Positions 35,944-44,540 of a DNA stretch of 64,000 nucleotides are shown here, in pieces. A program made the translations under genes and the position numbers. The notes under the pieces are model-generated. The model did not search any database and was not told where the DNA came from. It saw only the letters and a list, made by a program, of their open reading frames with translations. How positions within the stretch are numbered: the first letter of the stretch is position 1; every line of letters starts with the position of its first letter. Location: assembly GCF_013403985.1 (NCBI RefSeq), contig NZ_JABFDF010000008.1, positions 124,001-188,000 of the forward strand, given 5' to 3'. This stretch comes from Winogradskyella ludwigii (GTDB lineage: Bacteria > Bacteroidota > Bacteroidia > Flavobacteriales > Flavobacteriaceae).

Positions 35944-36714
35944 ATGATAGAGGTTAAAAACTTACATAAATCGTTTGGAGATGCTCATATTTTGAAAGGC
36001 ATTACAACGTCTTTTGACAAAGGAAAAACTAATTTAATTATTGGACAAAGTGGATCTGGTAAAACAGTATTTCTAAAATGTCTCTTGGGATTGTTTGAAT
36101 ATGAAGAAGGCTCTATTTGTTATGAAGGTAGAAATTTTAGCAAATTAACGAGAAATGAAAAAACGAGTTTACGTTCAGAAATGGGAATGGTTTTCCAAGG
36201 AAGTGCACTTTTTGATTCTATGACTATTGCCGAAAATGTAATGTTTCCGCTGCGCATGTTTACTAAACAAAGTAAAAGCGAAATGGAAGATCGTGTAGAC
36301 ATTGTTTTAAAACGTGTAAACTTGGATAACGCTCATAATAAAAAGCCAAGTGAAGCTTCTGGAGGTATGCAAAAACGGGTTGCCATTGCACGAGCAATTG
36401 TAAATAGACCTAAATTTTTATTTTGTGATGAACCAAACTCTGGTCTAGATCCTAAAACAGCTATAGTAATTGATAACTTAATTCAAGAAATCACTGAAGA
36501 ATTTGATATTACTACAGTGATTAATACACATGATATGAATTCTGTAATGGAAATAGGAAAGAAAATTGTATTCCTAAAAGATGGATTATTAGAATGGGAA
36601 GGCTCTAATGAAACTATATTTAAAACTGAAAACGAAGCCGTTACTGACTTCGTCTATTCTTCAGAATTATTTAGAAAAGTACGTAAAATGTACCTTGAAG
36701 AGGATGCTAAATAA
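35944..36714 (+). CDS. MlaF-type ABC transporter ATP-binding protein
   Basis: A 256-residue ABC ATPase. Walker A is GQSGSGKT (residues 34-41), the signature is EASGGMQKRVAIARA, Walker B is FLFCDEPNSGLDP and the H-loop His is in INTHDMNS. The signature in the form SGGMQKR, instead of the usual SGGQ, is typical of MlaF. Partner is the MlaE permease encoded two bases upstream. It powers phospholipid traffic at the inner membrane. It ends 29 bases before the convergent DUF389 gene. Confidence 0.93.
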   Translation: MIEVKNLHKSFGDAHILKGITTSFDKGKTNLIIGQSGSGKTVFLKCLLGLFEYEEGSICYEGRNFSKLTRNEKTSLRSEMGMVFQGSALFDSMTIAENVMFPLRMFTKQSKSEMEDRVDIVLKRVNLDNAHNKKPSEASGGMQKRVAIARAIVNRPKFLFCDEPNSGLDPKTAIVIDNLIQEITEEFDITTVINTHDMNSVMEIGKKIVFLKDGLLEWEGSNETIFKTENEAVTDFVYSSELFRKVRKMYLEEDAK

Positions 36715-36743
36715 TTAGCACCCTTTTCAATATTATTTAGGTT

Positions 36744-38237
36744 TTAATTTCTTTTGATAAAAACAGTATCTACTTTCAGCTCGTTTTTAAGCCATTTTTG
36801 AAGTTCTCTTTCTCTTGTATAAACAGTACTATCTGGCAACGATACTTTCCATCTAACATTAGCGACAGTAGTGGTATCTATATTAATAAAATCTTTAGAT
36901 TCAAGCATTTTTGCATACCCAAAAAATTCTAAGTCACTAAACTTAACTTTAGCATTTCGAGACAGCGTAGTAAATGAGACTGCATTTCCATTTGTATTTT
37001 TAGATTCTATAACTCTATTTAAATTAGAGATATTTACTTTCAGTTCTTCTAATTGTTTTTGAAGACCATCAATCACATTATCTTTTCTATCTAAATCGGC
37101 ATAAGCTCTATCTAATGACTGCGCCATACGATCTACACTTCTTGTTTTATTGGCATTAACCACTAGCTCAAACCCTTTCAGATCTTCAGATTTATTCTTA
37201 GCATTTTGCCAAGCCGTAACTATTTCATCACTAATTTCACCGTTAAAATATAAGTTTATCTTTTTGGTATCCATATCAAGATCTTCATCATATAGCCATA
37301 GACTTCTATTTTCAGTAATTTCATCATTAATAAAACTCTTATAAGCTCTATCAATTTTACTTTCTTGTAATACCGTTAAAAATGTCCAGATCGCAGGAAT
37401 CATTACAATAATGGCAACACCCATCGCAATTCTAGAAATACGCTTACGCTTTGCCGAATTAGCATATTTAAGCATCGGGAAACGTAAAAGTTTTAGCACC
37501 AAGAATGTTGCTAATGCAATAAATATAGTATTAATGGTAAACAAAAACATGGCTCCACCAAAATACTCCCAATTTCCTATAGCAAGTCCGTAACCCGCTG
37601 TACATAATGGCGGCATTAATGCTGTAGCAATTGCCACACCAAAAATAACAGAAGCTATAGTTCCTTTTTTGGTCCGCGCTATTATTAAGGCTAAACCTCC
37701 AAAAAATGCAATAAGTACATCTCGAATATCTGGACGTATACGTCCCATTAATTCATTAGTATCTTCACTAAGTGGAAATAACCAAAAGAATAAAAAGGCC
37801 GTTAATAAACTTAGCACAATCATGGTGGCTAAGTTGATAAGTGATTTTCTTAACGTATCAATATCATTTATAGCAATAGACAACCCTATACCTAAAATAG
37901 GTCCCATTAATGGTGAAATTAACATGGCACCAATTACAACTGCTGTAGAATCTGCGTTAAGACCAATAGATGCCACAAAAATAGAACAGACCAAAATCCA
38001 AGCCGTTGCTCCCTTAAACGAAATATCTGCTTTTATAGCCGTAATGGTAGCGTCTCTATCTGTGTCTTCTCTAAAATCTAGAAGTTCACTCAAAAAAGTT
38101 TTCACACTTGCAAATAGGCCTTGTGCATCTTTTTTAATAGCATCTTTCTTTTCTTCAACAGCTTTATCCTTATTCATTTCGTTAGTGATACGCTGCTCCT
38201 CTTCCTCAGAAAAGTTAAATTTATTTTCTTCACTCAT
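36744..38237 (-). CDS. DUF389 membrane protein with C-terminal coiled coil
   Basis: A 497-residue protein with a charged N-terminus, about six hydrophobic helices across residues 65-285 including GLNADSTAVVIGAMLISPLM, typical of DUF389, and a C-terminal part of about 210 residues with a coiled coil (LDRAYADLDRKDNVIDGLQK) and an alpha-beta region. Function of DUF389 is unknown, though membrane location is clear. It is the last gene of a minus-strand group SprT-like, manC, DUF389 with 52 bases between it and manC. Confidence 0.87.
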   Translation of the reverse strand: MSEENKFNFSEEEEQRITNEMNKDKAVEEKKDAIKKDAQGLFASVKTFLSELLDFREDTDRDATITAIKADISFKGATAWILVCSIFVASIGLNADSTAVVIGAMLISPLMGPILGIGLSIAINDIDTLRKSLINLATMIVLSLLTAFLFFWLFPLSEDTNELMGRIRPDIRDVLIAFFGGLALIIARTKKGTIASVIFGVAIATALMPPLCTAGYGLAIGNWEYFGGAMFLFTINTIFIALATFLVLKLLRFPMLKYANSAKRKRISRIAMGVAIIVMIPAIWTFLTVLQESKIDRAYKSFINDEITENRSLWLYDEDLDMDTKKINLYFNGEISDEIVTAWQNAKNKSEDLKGFELVVNANKTRSVDRMAQSLDRAYADLDRKDNVIDGLQKQLEELKVNISNLNRVIESKNTNGNAVSFTTLSRNAKVKFSDLEFFGYAKMLESKDFINIDTTTVANVRWKVSLPDSTVYTRERELQKWLKNELKVDTVFIKRN

Positions 38238-38289
38238 GGTTCTAAAATCAGAATTTAGACAGATCTACATATAATGGAATCAAAAACGT

Positions 38290-39378
38290 TTAACCGTAAT
38301 GTTCTCCAAATTTCGCTTTTACATTTTGAAGTACTTTTTTAATATCCTGTTCTTTTGACTTCGGATAGATAAGTAAAACTTCTTCTTTATCTACAATGAT
38401 ATAGTCTTTTAAACCATCTACAACGACAACTTTACCTTGCTTAGAGCGTATCATATTTCCACTAGAATCCTCTAATAAAGTCTTAGCATTAACAATTGCA
38501 TTAGCATCGCTATCCTTATCTAATTTATCATATAGACTTCCCCAGGTACCAAGATCATTCCAATCGAAGGTTGCAGGAATCACATAAACATTATTACTCT
38601 TTTCCATTAAAGCATAATCGACAGAAATATTTTCTGCGTTTTTGTAATTATCTTTTATAAAAGCATCTTCTTGATCCGTATTATAAACGCTATATCCACT
38701 TTCAAACAATTGAAACAATTTTGGTTGATTATTTTTGAAAGCCGAAACAACAGATTTCACACTCCACATAAAAATCCCAGCATTCCATAAAAAATTGCCT
38801 TGACTTATAAACGATTTTGCCGTTTCATAATCTGGTTTTTCCCTAAATTGGTTTACCGATTTAATTTCTGTAGTTGCTGTTTTATCATATTCGATATAAC
38901 CATATCCTGTATTTGGGAATGTTGGAGTAATACCTAATGTCATTAAAGCATCATTAGATTCGCAATAATCAAACGCTGTTTTTACATTGTCAGAAAATGC
39001 TTGTTCATCTTCTATCCAATGATCACTTGGAGCGACTATCATTACAGCATCTTCGTTTTCTTTCTGAATTTTTAATGATGCATACAAAATACAAGGAGCT
39101 GTGTTTCGCATTGCTGGTTCTAAAACTACCTGTCGTTTGGTAACGCTCGGTAATTGCTCAAACACAAGATCGTTATAACGTTCATTAGTTAGAATAAATA
39201 TATTTTCTTCTGGAATTAATCGTGCTAAACGGTTAAATGTTTTTTGTATCAATGTATCTCCAGTTCCTAACATATCGTGAAACTGCTTTGGAAATTCTTG
39301 TGTACTTACAGGCCAAAACCTTGATCCAACTCCACCTGCCATAAGTATGGCATAATAATTTGATTTTTTGCTACTCAT
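38290..39378 (-). CDS. manC: Mannose-1-phosphate guanylyltransferase
   Basis: A 362-residue nucleotidyltransferase. The pyrophosphorylase loop is MAGGVGSRFWPVSTQEFPKQ (residues 13-32), followed by RNTAPCILYAS, APSDHW and WNAGIFMW motifs of GDP-mannose synthesis. It lacks the isomerase domain found in the long bifunctional form, so it is the short class. It makes GDP-mannose for polysaccharide and glycan synthesis in the cytoplasm. The SprT-like gene ends 12 bases upstream on the same strand. Confidence 0.92.
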   Translation of the reverse strand: MSSKKSNYYAILMAGGVGSRFWPVSTQEFPKQFHDMLGTGDTLIQKTFNRLARLIPEENIFILTNERYNDLVFEQLPSVTKRQVVLEPAMRNTAPCILYASLKIQKENEDAVMIVAPSDHWIEDEQAFSDNVKTAFDYCESNDALMTLGITPTFPNTGYGYIEYDKTATTEIKSVNQFREKPDYETAKSFISQGNFLWNAGIFMWSVKSVVSAFKNNQPKLFQLFESGYSVYNTDQEDAFIKDNYKNAENISVDYALMEKSNNVYVIPATFDWNDLGTWGSLYDKLDKDSDANAIVNAKTLLEDSSGNMIRSKQGKVVVVDGLKDYIIVDKEEVLLIYPKSKEQDIKKVLQNVKAKFGEHYG

Positions 39379-39390
39379 CTCTACTTTTTA

Positions 39391-39987
39391 TTAATCTATA
39401 AGCTCTACTTCCGCATTTGGGTTAAACAAATATAATTTACTTGTTGTAACTTCCATACATTCATACCGTTTTCTTCTTTTATTTCCCTTTTTAAACACTC
39501 TTCCGTTGTGAATCTTGAATGTTTTATCCAATGGCACTTCAAAAACATAGGTCTTATCGTTGTCTTCATTAAATTGCTTTAAAGCAAATGATAGTTCTGT
39601 ATCGGTATCGCTAGAGGCTTTTGGGTTTTTAAAATGTTTGGCTAATAAAGGTAATAATTCTGATGGAAAAATTTCTGGATGTAAAAAAGGCAACATCAAG
39701 TGTTGAAATGTCTGCTTCCATTCTTTTCCATGTGGCTTTATAAAACGACCATACTTTCTATAAGCTTCGAAATGTGCAATTTCATGAATTAAGGTTATTA
39801 AAAACCTGTAGCTATTCAAATTAGAATTTACGGTAATTTGATGCTTCCCATTTGGTAATTCTCTATAATCACCATGACGCGTTTTACGCTCGTTTTTCAC
39901 TTTCACTATTAAGTTATCAATAGCCAAAAGCTCAGTAACTAATGGTTGTGACGCAGTAGGAATAAAATTTAAAAGAGGTCTTTCCAT
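39391..39987 (-). CDS. SprT-like zinc metalloprotein
   Basis: The ATG at 39987 (MERPLLNFIPTASQPLVTEL) gives 198 residues; a GTG two codons upstream is also in frame. The zinc motif HEIAHFEAYRKYG (His68, Glu69 and His72) is the SprT-like HExxH, with a C-terminal basic region GNKRRKRYECMEVTTSKLYL resembling the zinc-ribbon end of the family but with a single Cys. SprT-like proteins are predicted proteases; eukaryotic Spartan digests DNA-protein crosslinks, but the bacterial role is not established. It probably shares a transcript with manC. Confidence 0.85.
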   Translation of the reverse strand: MERPLLNFIPTASQPLVTELLAIDNLIVKVKNERKTRHGDYRELPNGKHQITVNSNLNSYRFLITLIHEIAHFEAYRKYGRFIKPHGKEWKQTFQHLMLPFLHPEIFPSELLPLLAKHFKNPKASSDTDTELSFALKQFNEDNDKTYVFEVPLDKTFKIHNGRVFKKGNKRRKRYECMEVTTSKLYLFNPNAEVELID

Positions 39988-40280
39988 TATCACAAAAATA
40001 AGTGTAAAATTATAACTTTTCTATTCTTTTACAACGAATCCAAAACTTCAAATTAACTCTTAAATTATTTTATATTTATTTAGAATAACGAACACACAAT
40101 CGAGATCTAAATTTAAATCCTCACAATTCTTTATTCCCTTCAAAACAAGATTTTTACACTTCTTAAAATTATTATTTTTAGATTATTCTTAACAGGAAAA
40201 CTATTGATTTTGGCATAAAAAATTCGTAACTTAGTAATGGTACTTAATCAGAATAAAAAACACGTTTATAACATAGAATT

Positions 40281-41177
40281 ATGGCATTTATCGACTATTA
40301 TAAAACACTTGGTGTAGATAAAAATGCATCTAAAAACGACATAAAAAAAGCGTATCGGAAATTAGCCCGAAAGCACCATCCTGATTTAAACCCTAACGAC
40401 AAGGAGGCCGAATTACAATTTAAGAAAATTAACGAAGCCAACGAGGTATTGAGTAACGAGGAGAATCGAAAAAAATACGATAAATACGGTGAAAACTGGC
40501 AACATGGTGAAGCTCACGAGCAGGCACAACGAGAACATCGTGAATCGCAACAAAACTATCAACGTACTTCTGGATCTCAAGATTTTGGAAATGGTGAGTA
40601 TTCTGACTTCTTTGAATCTATGTTTGGAGGTGGCGGAAGCTATGGGAATAATCGTAGTAGTGCAAGATTTAGAGGTCAAGATTTCAATGCAACACTTCAG
40701 CTTAACCTTAAAGATGTTTACACTACAGAAAAGCGTGTATTAACCGTAAACGGAAAAAATATAAGATTGACCATACCTGCAGGAGTCACTAACGGACAAA
40801 TTATTAAAATTAAAGGTAAAGGTGGTGAAGGTGTAAATGGCGGACCAAACGGAGATTTATTAATTGAATTTAATATTACAAACAATACCGATTTTAAACG
40901 TGATGGGGCTAATCTTTACAAAACCATTAATTTAGATCTATATAAAGCGGTTCTTGGAGGAGAGGTTACCATTGACACTTTTGATGGTAAAGTAAAATTA
41001 AACGTAAAAGAACTTACGCAAAACGACACACGTGTAAAATTAAAAGGCAAAGGATTCCCTAAATACAAAAAAGATGGTGAATTTGGAGATTTGTATATTA
41101 CTTACACTATTAAACTGCCAAAAAAACTATCTGATAAACAAAAAGAACTTTTTGAAGAACTAGCAAAATTACAATAG
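40281..41177 (+). CDS. cbpA: CbpA-like DnaJ-domain co-chaperone
   Basis: A 298-residue type II Hsp40. The J-domain (residues 1-70) has the HPD motif at His33-Pro34-Asp35. A Gly/Asn/Ser-rich linker (about 75-130) follows, then the C-terminal substrate-binding beta domains ([21 protein letters not shown] region), with no zinc finger, as in CbpA and unlike DnaJ. It stimulates DnaK. The CbpM-like gene starts two bases after its stop, matching the classic cbpA-cbpM pair. Confidence 0.93.
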   Translation: MAFIDYYKTLGVDKNASKNDIKKAYRKLARKHHPDLNPNDKEAELQFKKINEANEVLSNEENRKKYDKYGENWQHGEAHEQAQREHRESQQNYQRTSGSQDFGNGEYSDFFESMFGGGGSYGNNRSSARFRGQDFNATLQLNLKDVYTTEKRVLTVNGKNIRLTIPAGVTNGQIIKIKGKGGEGVNGGPNGDLLIEFNITNNTDFKRDGANLYKTINLDLYKAVLGGEVTIDTFDGKVKLNVKELTQNDTRVKLKGKGFPKYKKDGEFGDLYITYTIKLPKKLSDKQKELFEELAKLQ

Positions 41178-41179
41178 TT

Positions 41180-41476
41180 ATGAAAGAGACTCAACTTATA
41201 CCAATAACAAGTTTATGCACACATTACCAATTAGAAATGTCCTTTTTTAATGGACTCAATGATTATGGACTTATAGAATTTGTTTCAGTAAAAAAAACCT
41301 TTTGCATTCACCAAGATAAAATAGCAGATGTCGAAAAAATGATTCGTCTACACCAAGAACTTCAATTAAATTTTGAAGGTATTGATGCTGTCTTTAATCT
41401 TTTAAATAAAATTGATAGTTTAAAATCTGAATTGATAACAACACAAAATAGATTGAGGAGGTTTGAAGACATCTAA
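41180..41476 (+). CDS. cbpM: CbpM-like chaperone modulator
   Basis: A 98-residue small protein with a MerR-like helical fold: LIPITSLCTHYQLEMSFFN at the N-terminus and a helical C-terminus (KIDSLKSELITTQNRL). CbpM binds the J-domain of CbpA and blocks its action with DnaK. Identification rests on the immediate linkage to cbpA and the size and helical pattern. It ends nine bases from the convergent membrane EF-hand gene. Confidence 0.85.
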   Translation: MKETQLIPITSLCTHYQLEMSFFNGLNDYGLIEFVSVKKTFCIHQDKIADVEKMIRLHQELQLNFEGIDAVFNLLNKIDSLKSELITTQNRLRRFEDI

Positions 41477-41485
41477 TAAAAGGCT

Positions 41486-41899
41486 TTACGCACTACCCTT
41501 TTTCAGTTTGATATATTCATATATTTTTCCTGTTATAAAAATTAGAACTGAAATCATTCCAGAAAAAATTAATCCTGTAAAAATCACTAAAGTACTACTT
41601 GTATCAGAAATCACATTTGTCATTGCTGTCTTTTGTTCCGATGTAATTTCATTTCCATTGAAAAATCCGTCTCCATTCAAATCAAATTGTTGTAAAGCTA
41701 ATTTTGAAGAAATATCTGAATAAGCTGCTCCACCAACTAGAATTAGGTAAATCATACAAAAAACAGTAAAACTTATCCAAAACCATTTCAGCTTTCCTGA
41801 TTTAAATATTTTTTTACGCTTATAAAATAACACTGCTAAAATAACACTGAAGATTAGCCCTGCAATAATTAAGTGATACGGTAAACTTATATTACTCAT
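41486..41899 (-). CDS. Membrane protein with an EF-hand loop
   Basis: A 137-residue protein with three hydrophobic helices (about residues 8-26, 40-58 and 101-123). Between the second and third lies one canonical EF-hand calcium loop: Asp73, Asn75, Asp77, Gly78, Phe79 and Glu84 in DLNGDGFFNGNE, with the usual 12-residue spacing. With one loop it may bind calcium as a dimer, or the loop may be structural. The topology suggests the loop faces the periplasm or the cytoplasm depending on orientation. Function unknown; convergent with cbpM. Confidence 0.72.
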   Translation of the reverse strand: MSNISLPYHLIIAGLIFSVILAVLFYKRKKIFKSGKLKWFWISFTVFCMIYLILVGGAAYSDISSKLALQQFDLNGDGFFNGNEITSEQKTAMTNVISDTSSTLVIFTGLIFSGMISVLIFITGKIYEYIKLKKGSA

Positions 41900-41921
41900 T
41901 AATTAGTAATTAATCAAACGA

Positions 41922-42605
41922 TTAAGGAGTAGAATTAGAGACCTGTAATACTTTACCATTATAATACTTGTTTCCGGTTAAAGCAAAATTTTGAATATAT
42001 TCTGCCATCTCTTTTGGTGTCGTTCCTGCTATATAACCAGGAAAAGCTTCTTCCAACATTTCTGTTTGCACAGCTCCCAATGCTAATACATTAAATTGCG
42101 GACCTGTTTCTTTATATTCTTCAGCTAACAATTCTGTCATGGTTATTACAGCTCCTTTGCTAGAACTATAGGCAGATAATCCAGGGAACTTCATACTGCC
42201 CTGAATACCACCCATTGAACTAATAGTTACAACGTGTCCATCACTTTTCATAAATGGCAAAACGGTTCTTGTTAATTCTGACACACCAAATACATTTGTT
42301 TGGTATATTTTTTCAAAATCTTTAAATGTAGTTTCTGCAAAAGGCTTATTTATAATCGCACCAGCATTATTAATTAAAATATCGACGTGCTTCCATTCAC
42401 TCTTTACAAAGTCTACTACTTTCTGGTAATCTTCTTCATTACATAAATCAAATGCAAATGACGAAATATTATCAAAATGAAGGTTAGAAACAGGGTTAGC
42501 ATTACGAGATAATGCTAACACATTATGACCTTGATTGGCTAATAAATGAACCAATTCAAAACCAATTCCACGACTTGTGCCTGTAATAATTATATTTTTA
42601 CTCAT
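41922..42605 (-). CDS. Short-chain dehydrogenase/reductase
   Basis: A 227-residue classical SDR. The cofactor motif TGTSRGIG is at residues 8-15, NNAG at 79-82, and the catalytic Ser130, Tyr146 and Lys150 are in place (YSSSK). The basic Arg12 in the glycine loop favours NADP(H). The substrate cannot be read. The gene start overlaps the end of the upstream M28 peptidase gene by eight bases, so they are co-transcribed. Confidence 0.92.
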   Translation of the reverse strand: MSKNIIITGTSRGIGFELVHLLANQGHNVLALSRNANPVSNLHFDNISSFAFDLCNEEDYQKVVDFVKSEWKHVDILINNAGAIINKPFAETTFKDFEKIYQTNVFGVSELTRTVLPFMKSDGHVVTISSMGGIQGSMKFPGLSAYSSSKGAVITMTELLAEEYKETGPQFNVLALGAVQTEMLEEAFPGYIAGTTPKEMAEYIQNFALTGNKYYNGKVLQVSNSTP

Positions 42606-43593
42606 CTTTTAAAACTTCTTCTTTTAATACCACTTCTTTTGTTGCTGCGTTCATCATTCCTTCTAAAGCAGGAATCATCTTGTTTATAAAATTGGCCATG
42701 TGGTCATAATCCATTTCATCGGCTTCATCATCTACGTGATGATAATAATCAAAATTGGTAAAATCGAAAGTAGAAATGGCATGTGCAGGCATATTCAATT
42801 CTTTAAAGAAAGGAAAGTTATCTGATCTAAAAAATAAACTCATCTTTTTTGCTCCTGGAAAAAAACCAACAACCTCTTCTCCTGCATATCTATTTAAAGT
42901 CTCACCAAAATTAGAACGCTCGTAACCACTCATGTAAGCCATTACCTCAGTTGAATCTCTTGGCACACCAATCATTTCAAAATTTATCATAGTATACGCA
43001 TTGATACCTTTTGCTTTTAGACGCGTAGCTAGATGACCAGAGCCTTTTAAACCTAATTCTTCCGCTGCATAAAGCGTAATTAAAATACTACGTTTATTAG
43101 TCTTGGTCTTAGAAAAATAAGCTCCAAATTCCATAGCTGCAATAGTTCCTGAAGCATCATCATTTGCGCCATTAGCAATAGAATCTCCTTCTACAGTTTT
43201 TCCTTTTCCTATATGATCATAATGACCACCTAAAATGACAAATTCATTTTTTAGTATAGGATCATTTCCTTCAATCATCCCAACAATATTATAACCATCT
43301 ACATTATCTAATTTGAATGAATCTCTATACGTTTCAAAATAAGGTTGAATATTATTAGTCTTAAAATAATTTTCGATAAAAACGGCTGCTTTCTCTATAC
43401 CTTGGCTTCCTGTTGCTCTACCTTCTAATTCATCAGAAGCTAAATATTCCATACTTGCTTTAATAGCTTCTTTTGTGATGGTAGGTTTTAGAATTTCAGC
43501 AGGTTTACCAGGTGCACCATCTTTTCCTTTTTGACCAAGTGAACATGAGCAAACTAGTGCTATTATAAGTATTGAAAGTAATTTCTTCATCAT
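42598..43593 (-). CDS. M28-family metallopeptidase, lipoprotein
   Basis: A 331-residue aminopeptidase-type zinc enzyme with a lipoprotein signal (LVCSC; two adjacent ATGs at 43593 and 43590 could start it). The metal and catalytic motifs are LGGHYDHIGKG, GANDDASGTIAAMEF, AAEELGLKGSG and FTNFDYYHHVDDEADEMDY. M28 enzymes remove N-terminal residues from peptides; this one probably acts in the periplasm or at the outer membrane. It is coupled to the SDR by an eight-base overlap. Confidence 0.9.
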   Translation of the reverse strand: MMKKLLSILIIALVCSCSLGQKGKDGAPGKPAEILKPTITKEAIKASMEYLASDELEGRATGSQGIEKAAVFIENYFKTNNIQPYFETYRDSFKLDNVDGYNIVGMIEGNDPILKNEFVILGGHYDHIGKGKTVEGDSIANGANDDASGTIAAMEFGAYFSKTKTNKRSILITLYAAEELGLKGSGHLATRLKAKGINAYTMINFEMIGVPRDSTEVMAYMSGYERSNFGETLNRYAGEEVVGFFPGAKKMSLFFRSDNFPFFKELNMPAHAISTFDFTNFDYYHHVDDEADEMDYDHMANFINKMIPALEGMMNAATKEVVLKEEVLKDE

Positions 43594-43620
43594 ATTATAT
43601 TATTAAGGTTTAAAGATAAA

Positions 43621-43652
43621 AAAACCTACACCAAACTAATGATATAGGTTTT
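43621..43652 (-). terminator. Intrinsic terminator of the secreted unknown gene
   Basis: AAAACCTA and TAGGTTTT form an eight-base-pair stem with a 16-base loop. On the minus strand the hairpin is followed by TTTATC, and it lies directly after the stop of the 43675-44409 gene. Confidence 0.65.
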
Positions 43653-43674
43653 AAAAAATATTTTGAATAAAAGA

Positions 43675-44409
43675 TTACATTTTTTTATTTGCTTTTTTTG
43701 CTAAACGCGCTACTTTTTTATTTAAATCTTTCATTAATTTATCTACTGCACTTTCACACATTGGCTGAATTTTATCTGTTTTCATTACAGGAATTCCTTT
43801 TACCATAGCTGCTTTTTTAGATGATCCAGCGACCTCATGAAATTGAAAGATACTATTATTGTCTTTAGTGTATAAATCCATGCTAAACCTTGCTTGGATG
43901 CTAACATATCCAAAACTACCAACTCCGGTTTTAACAAAGCCAAAATCTAAATGAATAAACATAATGGCATCCACACCTAAATCTTCAGCTACTTCTTTTA
44001 AATCTTTAACATTCTGTCTGTAATTAGGAATTACATTATAACCTTCGATAGATGTCGTTGATTCTATATCTTTATTAATACTACCGGGTTCTTCATAAGT
44101 AGGTTTAAATGTCTTATACTTTTCATTAGAAAACACATCGGATTCTGCTATAAATTCAAAATCAAAATTCTCAATATATTCACTTAAAAAAGCCTTGTGC
44201 AATTTATTAAGTGGCTCAGTTAAGTTAAAATCTGGATCATCACTTAAGTTTGAGTTTTTTGCAAGTAAATCTGCAGAAGCATCAAGAGCAGATAGATCTA
44301 TCATTTTATCTGCATAAAATGATACGACAGCTACTTTTTTCTTTTGCGCATTTCCAATAGTCAATAGAGAAAGACATGCAATTAACAGGATTGCTTTTAA
44401 ATTTTTCAT
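43675..44409 (-). CDS. Secreted protein of unknown function
   Basis: A 244-residue protein with a signal peptide of about 20 residues (MKNLKAILLIACLSLLTIGNA). The rest is a soluble domain with beta-strand starts VAVVSFYADKM and LGVDAIMFIHLDFGFV and a very basic C-terminus (KKVARLAKKANKKM). Alternation of strands and helices is reminiscent of TolB-N or CsgG-like folds, but I cannot place it in a family. It is monocistronic, with its own terminator and a near-consensus -7 box (TATTTTCG) about 30 bases upstream. Confidence 0.6.
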   Translation of the reverse strand: MKNLKAILLIACLSLLTIGNAQKKKVAVVSFYADKMIDLSALDASADLLAKNSNLSDDPDFNLTEPLNKLHKAFLSEYIENFDFEFIAESDVFSNEKYKTFKPTYEEPGSINKDIESTTSIEGYNVIPNYRQNVKDLKEVAEDLGVDAIMFIHLDFGFVKTGVGSFGYVSIQARFSMDLYTKDNNSIFQFHEVAGSSKKAAMVKGIPVMKTDKIQPMCESAVDKLMKDLNKKVARLAKKANKKM

Positions 44410-44470
44410 GGTATTAGTTTTTAGTTTAATTGAACATCGAAAATAATCTTATAATATGGCTTTTACAATA

Positions 44471-44505
44471 AAAAAACCTGATTCAAATTCATGAAACAGG
44501 TTTTA
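44471..44505 (-). terminator. Intrinsic terminator behind pdhAC
   Basis: AAACCTG/CAGGTTT plus an inner TTCA/TGAA pair form a stable hairpin, and on the minus strand a T-run (GGTTTTTTTAT) follows. It lies about 35 bases after the pdhC stop. Confidence 0.7.
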
Positions 44506-44540
44506 TCTTTAAAAACATACGTTATACTACATAGCATGTA

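Noticed and set aside
37669..38274. 201-codon plus-strand open frame opposite DUF389
   Set aside because: Fully antisense to a recognisable membrane protein gene; no domain seen.
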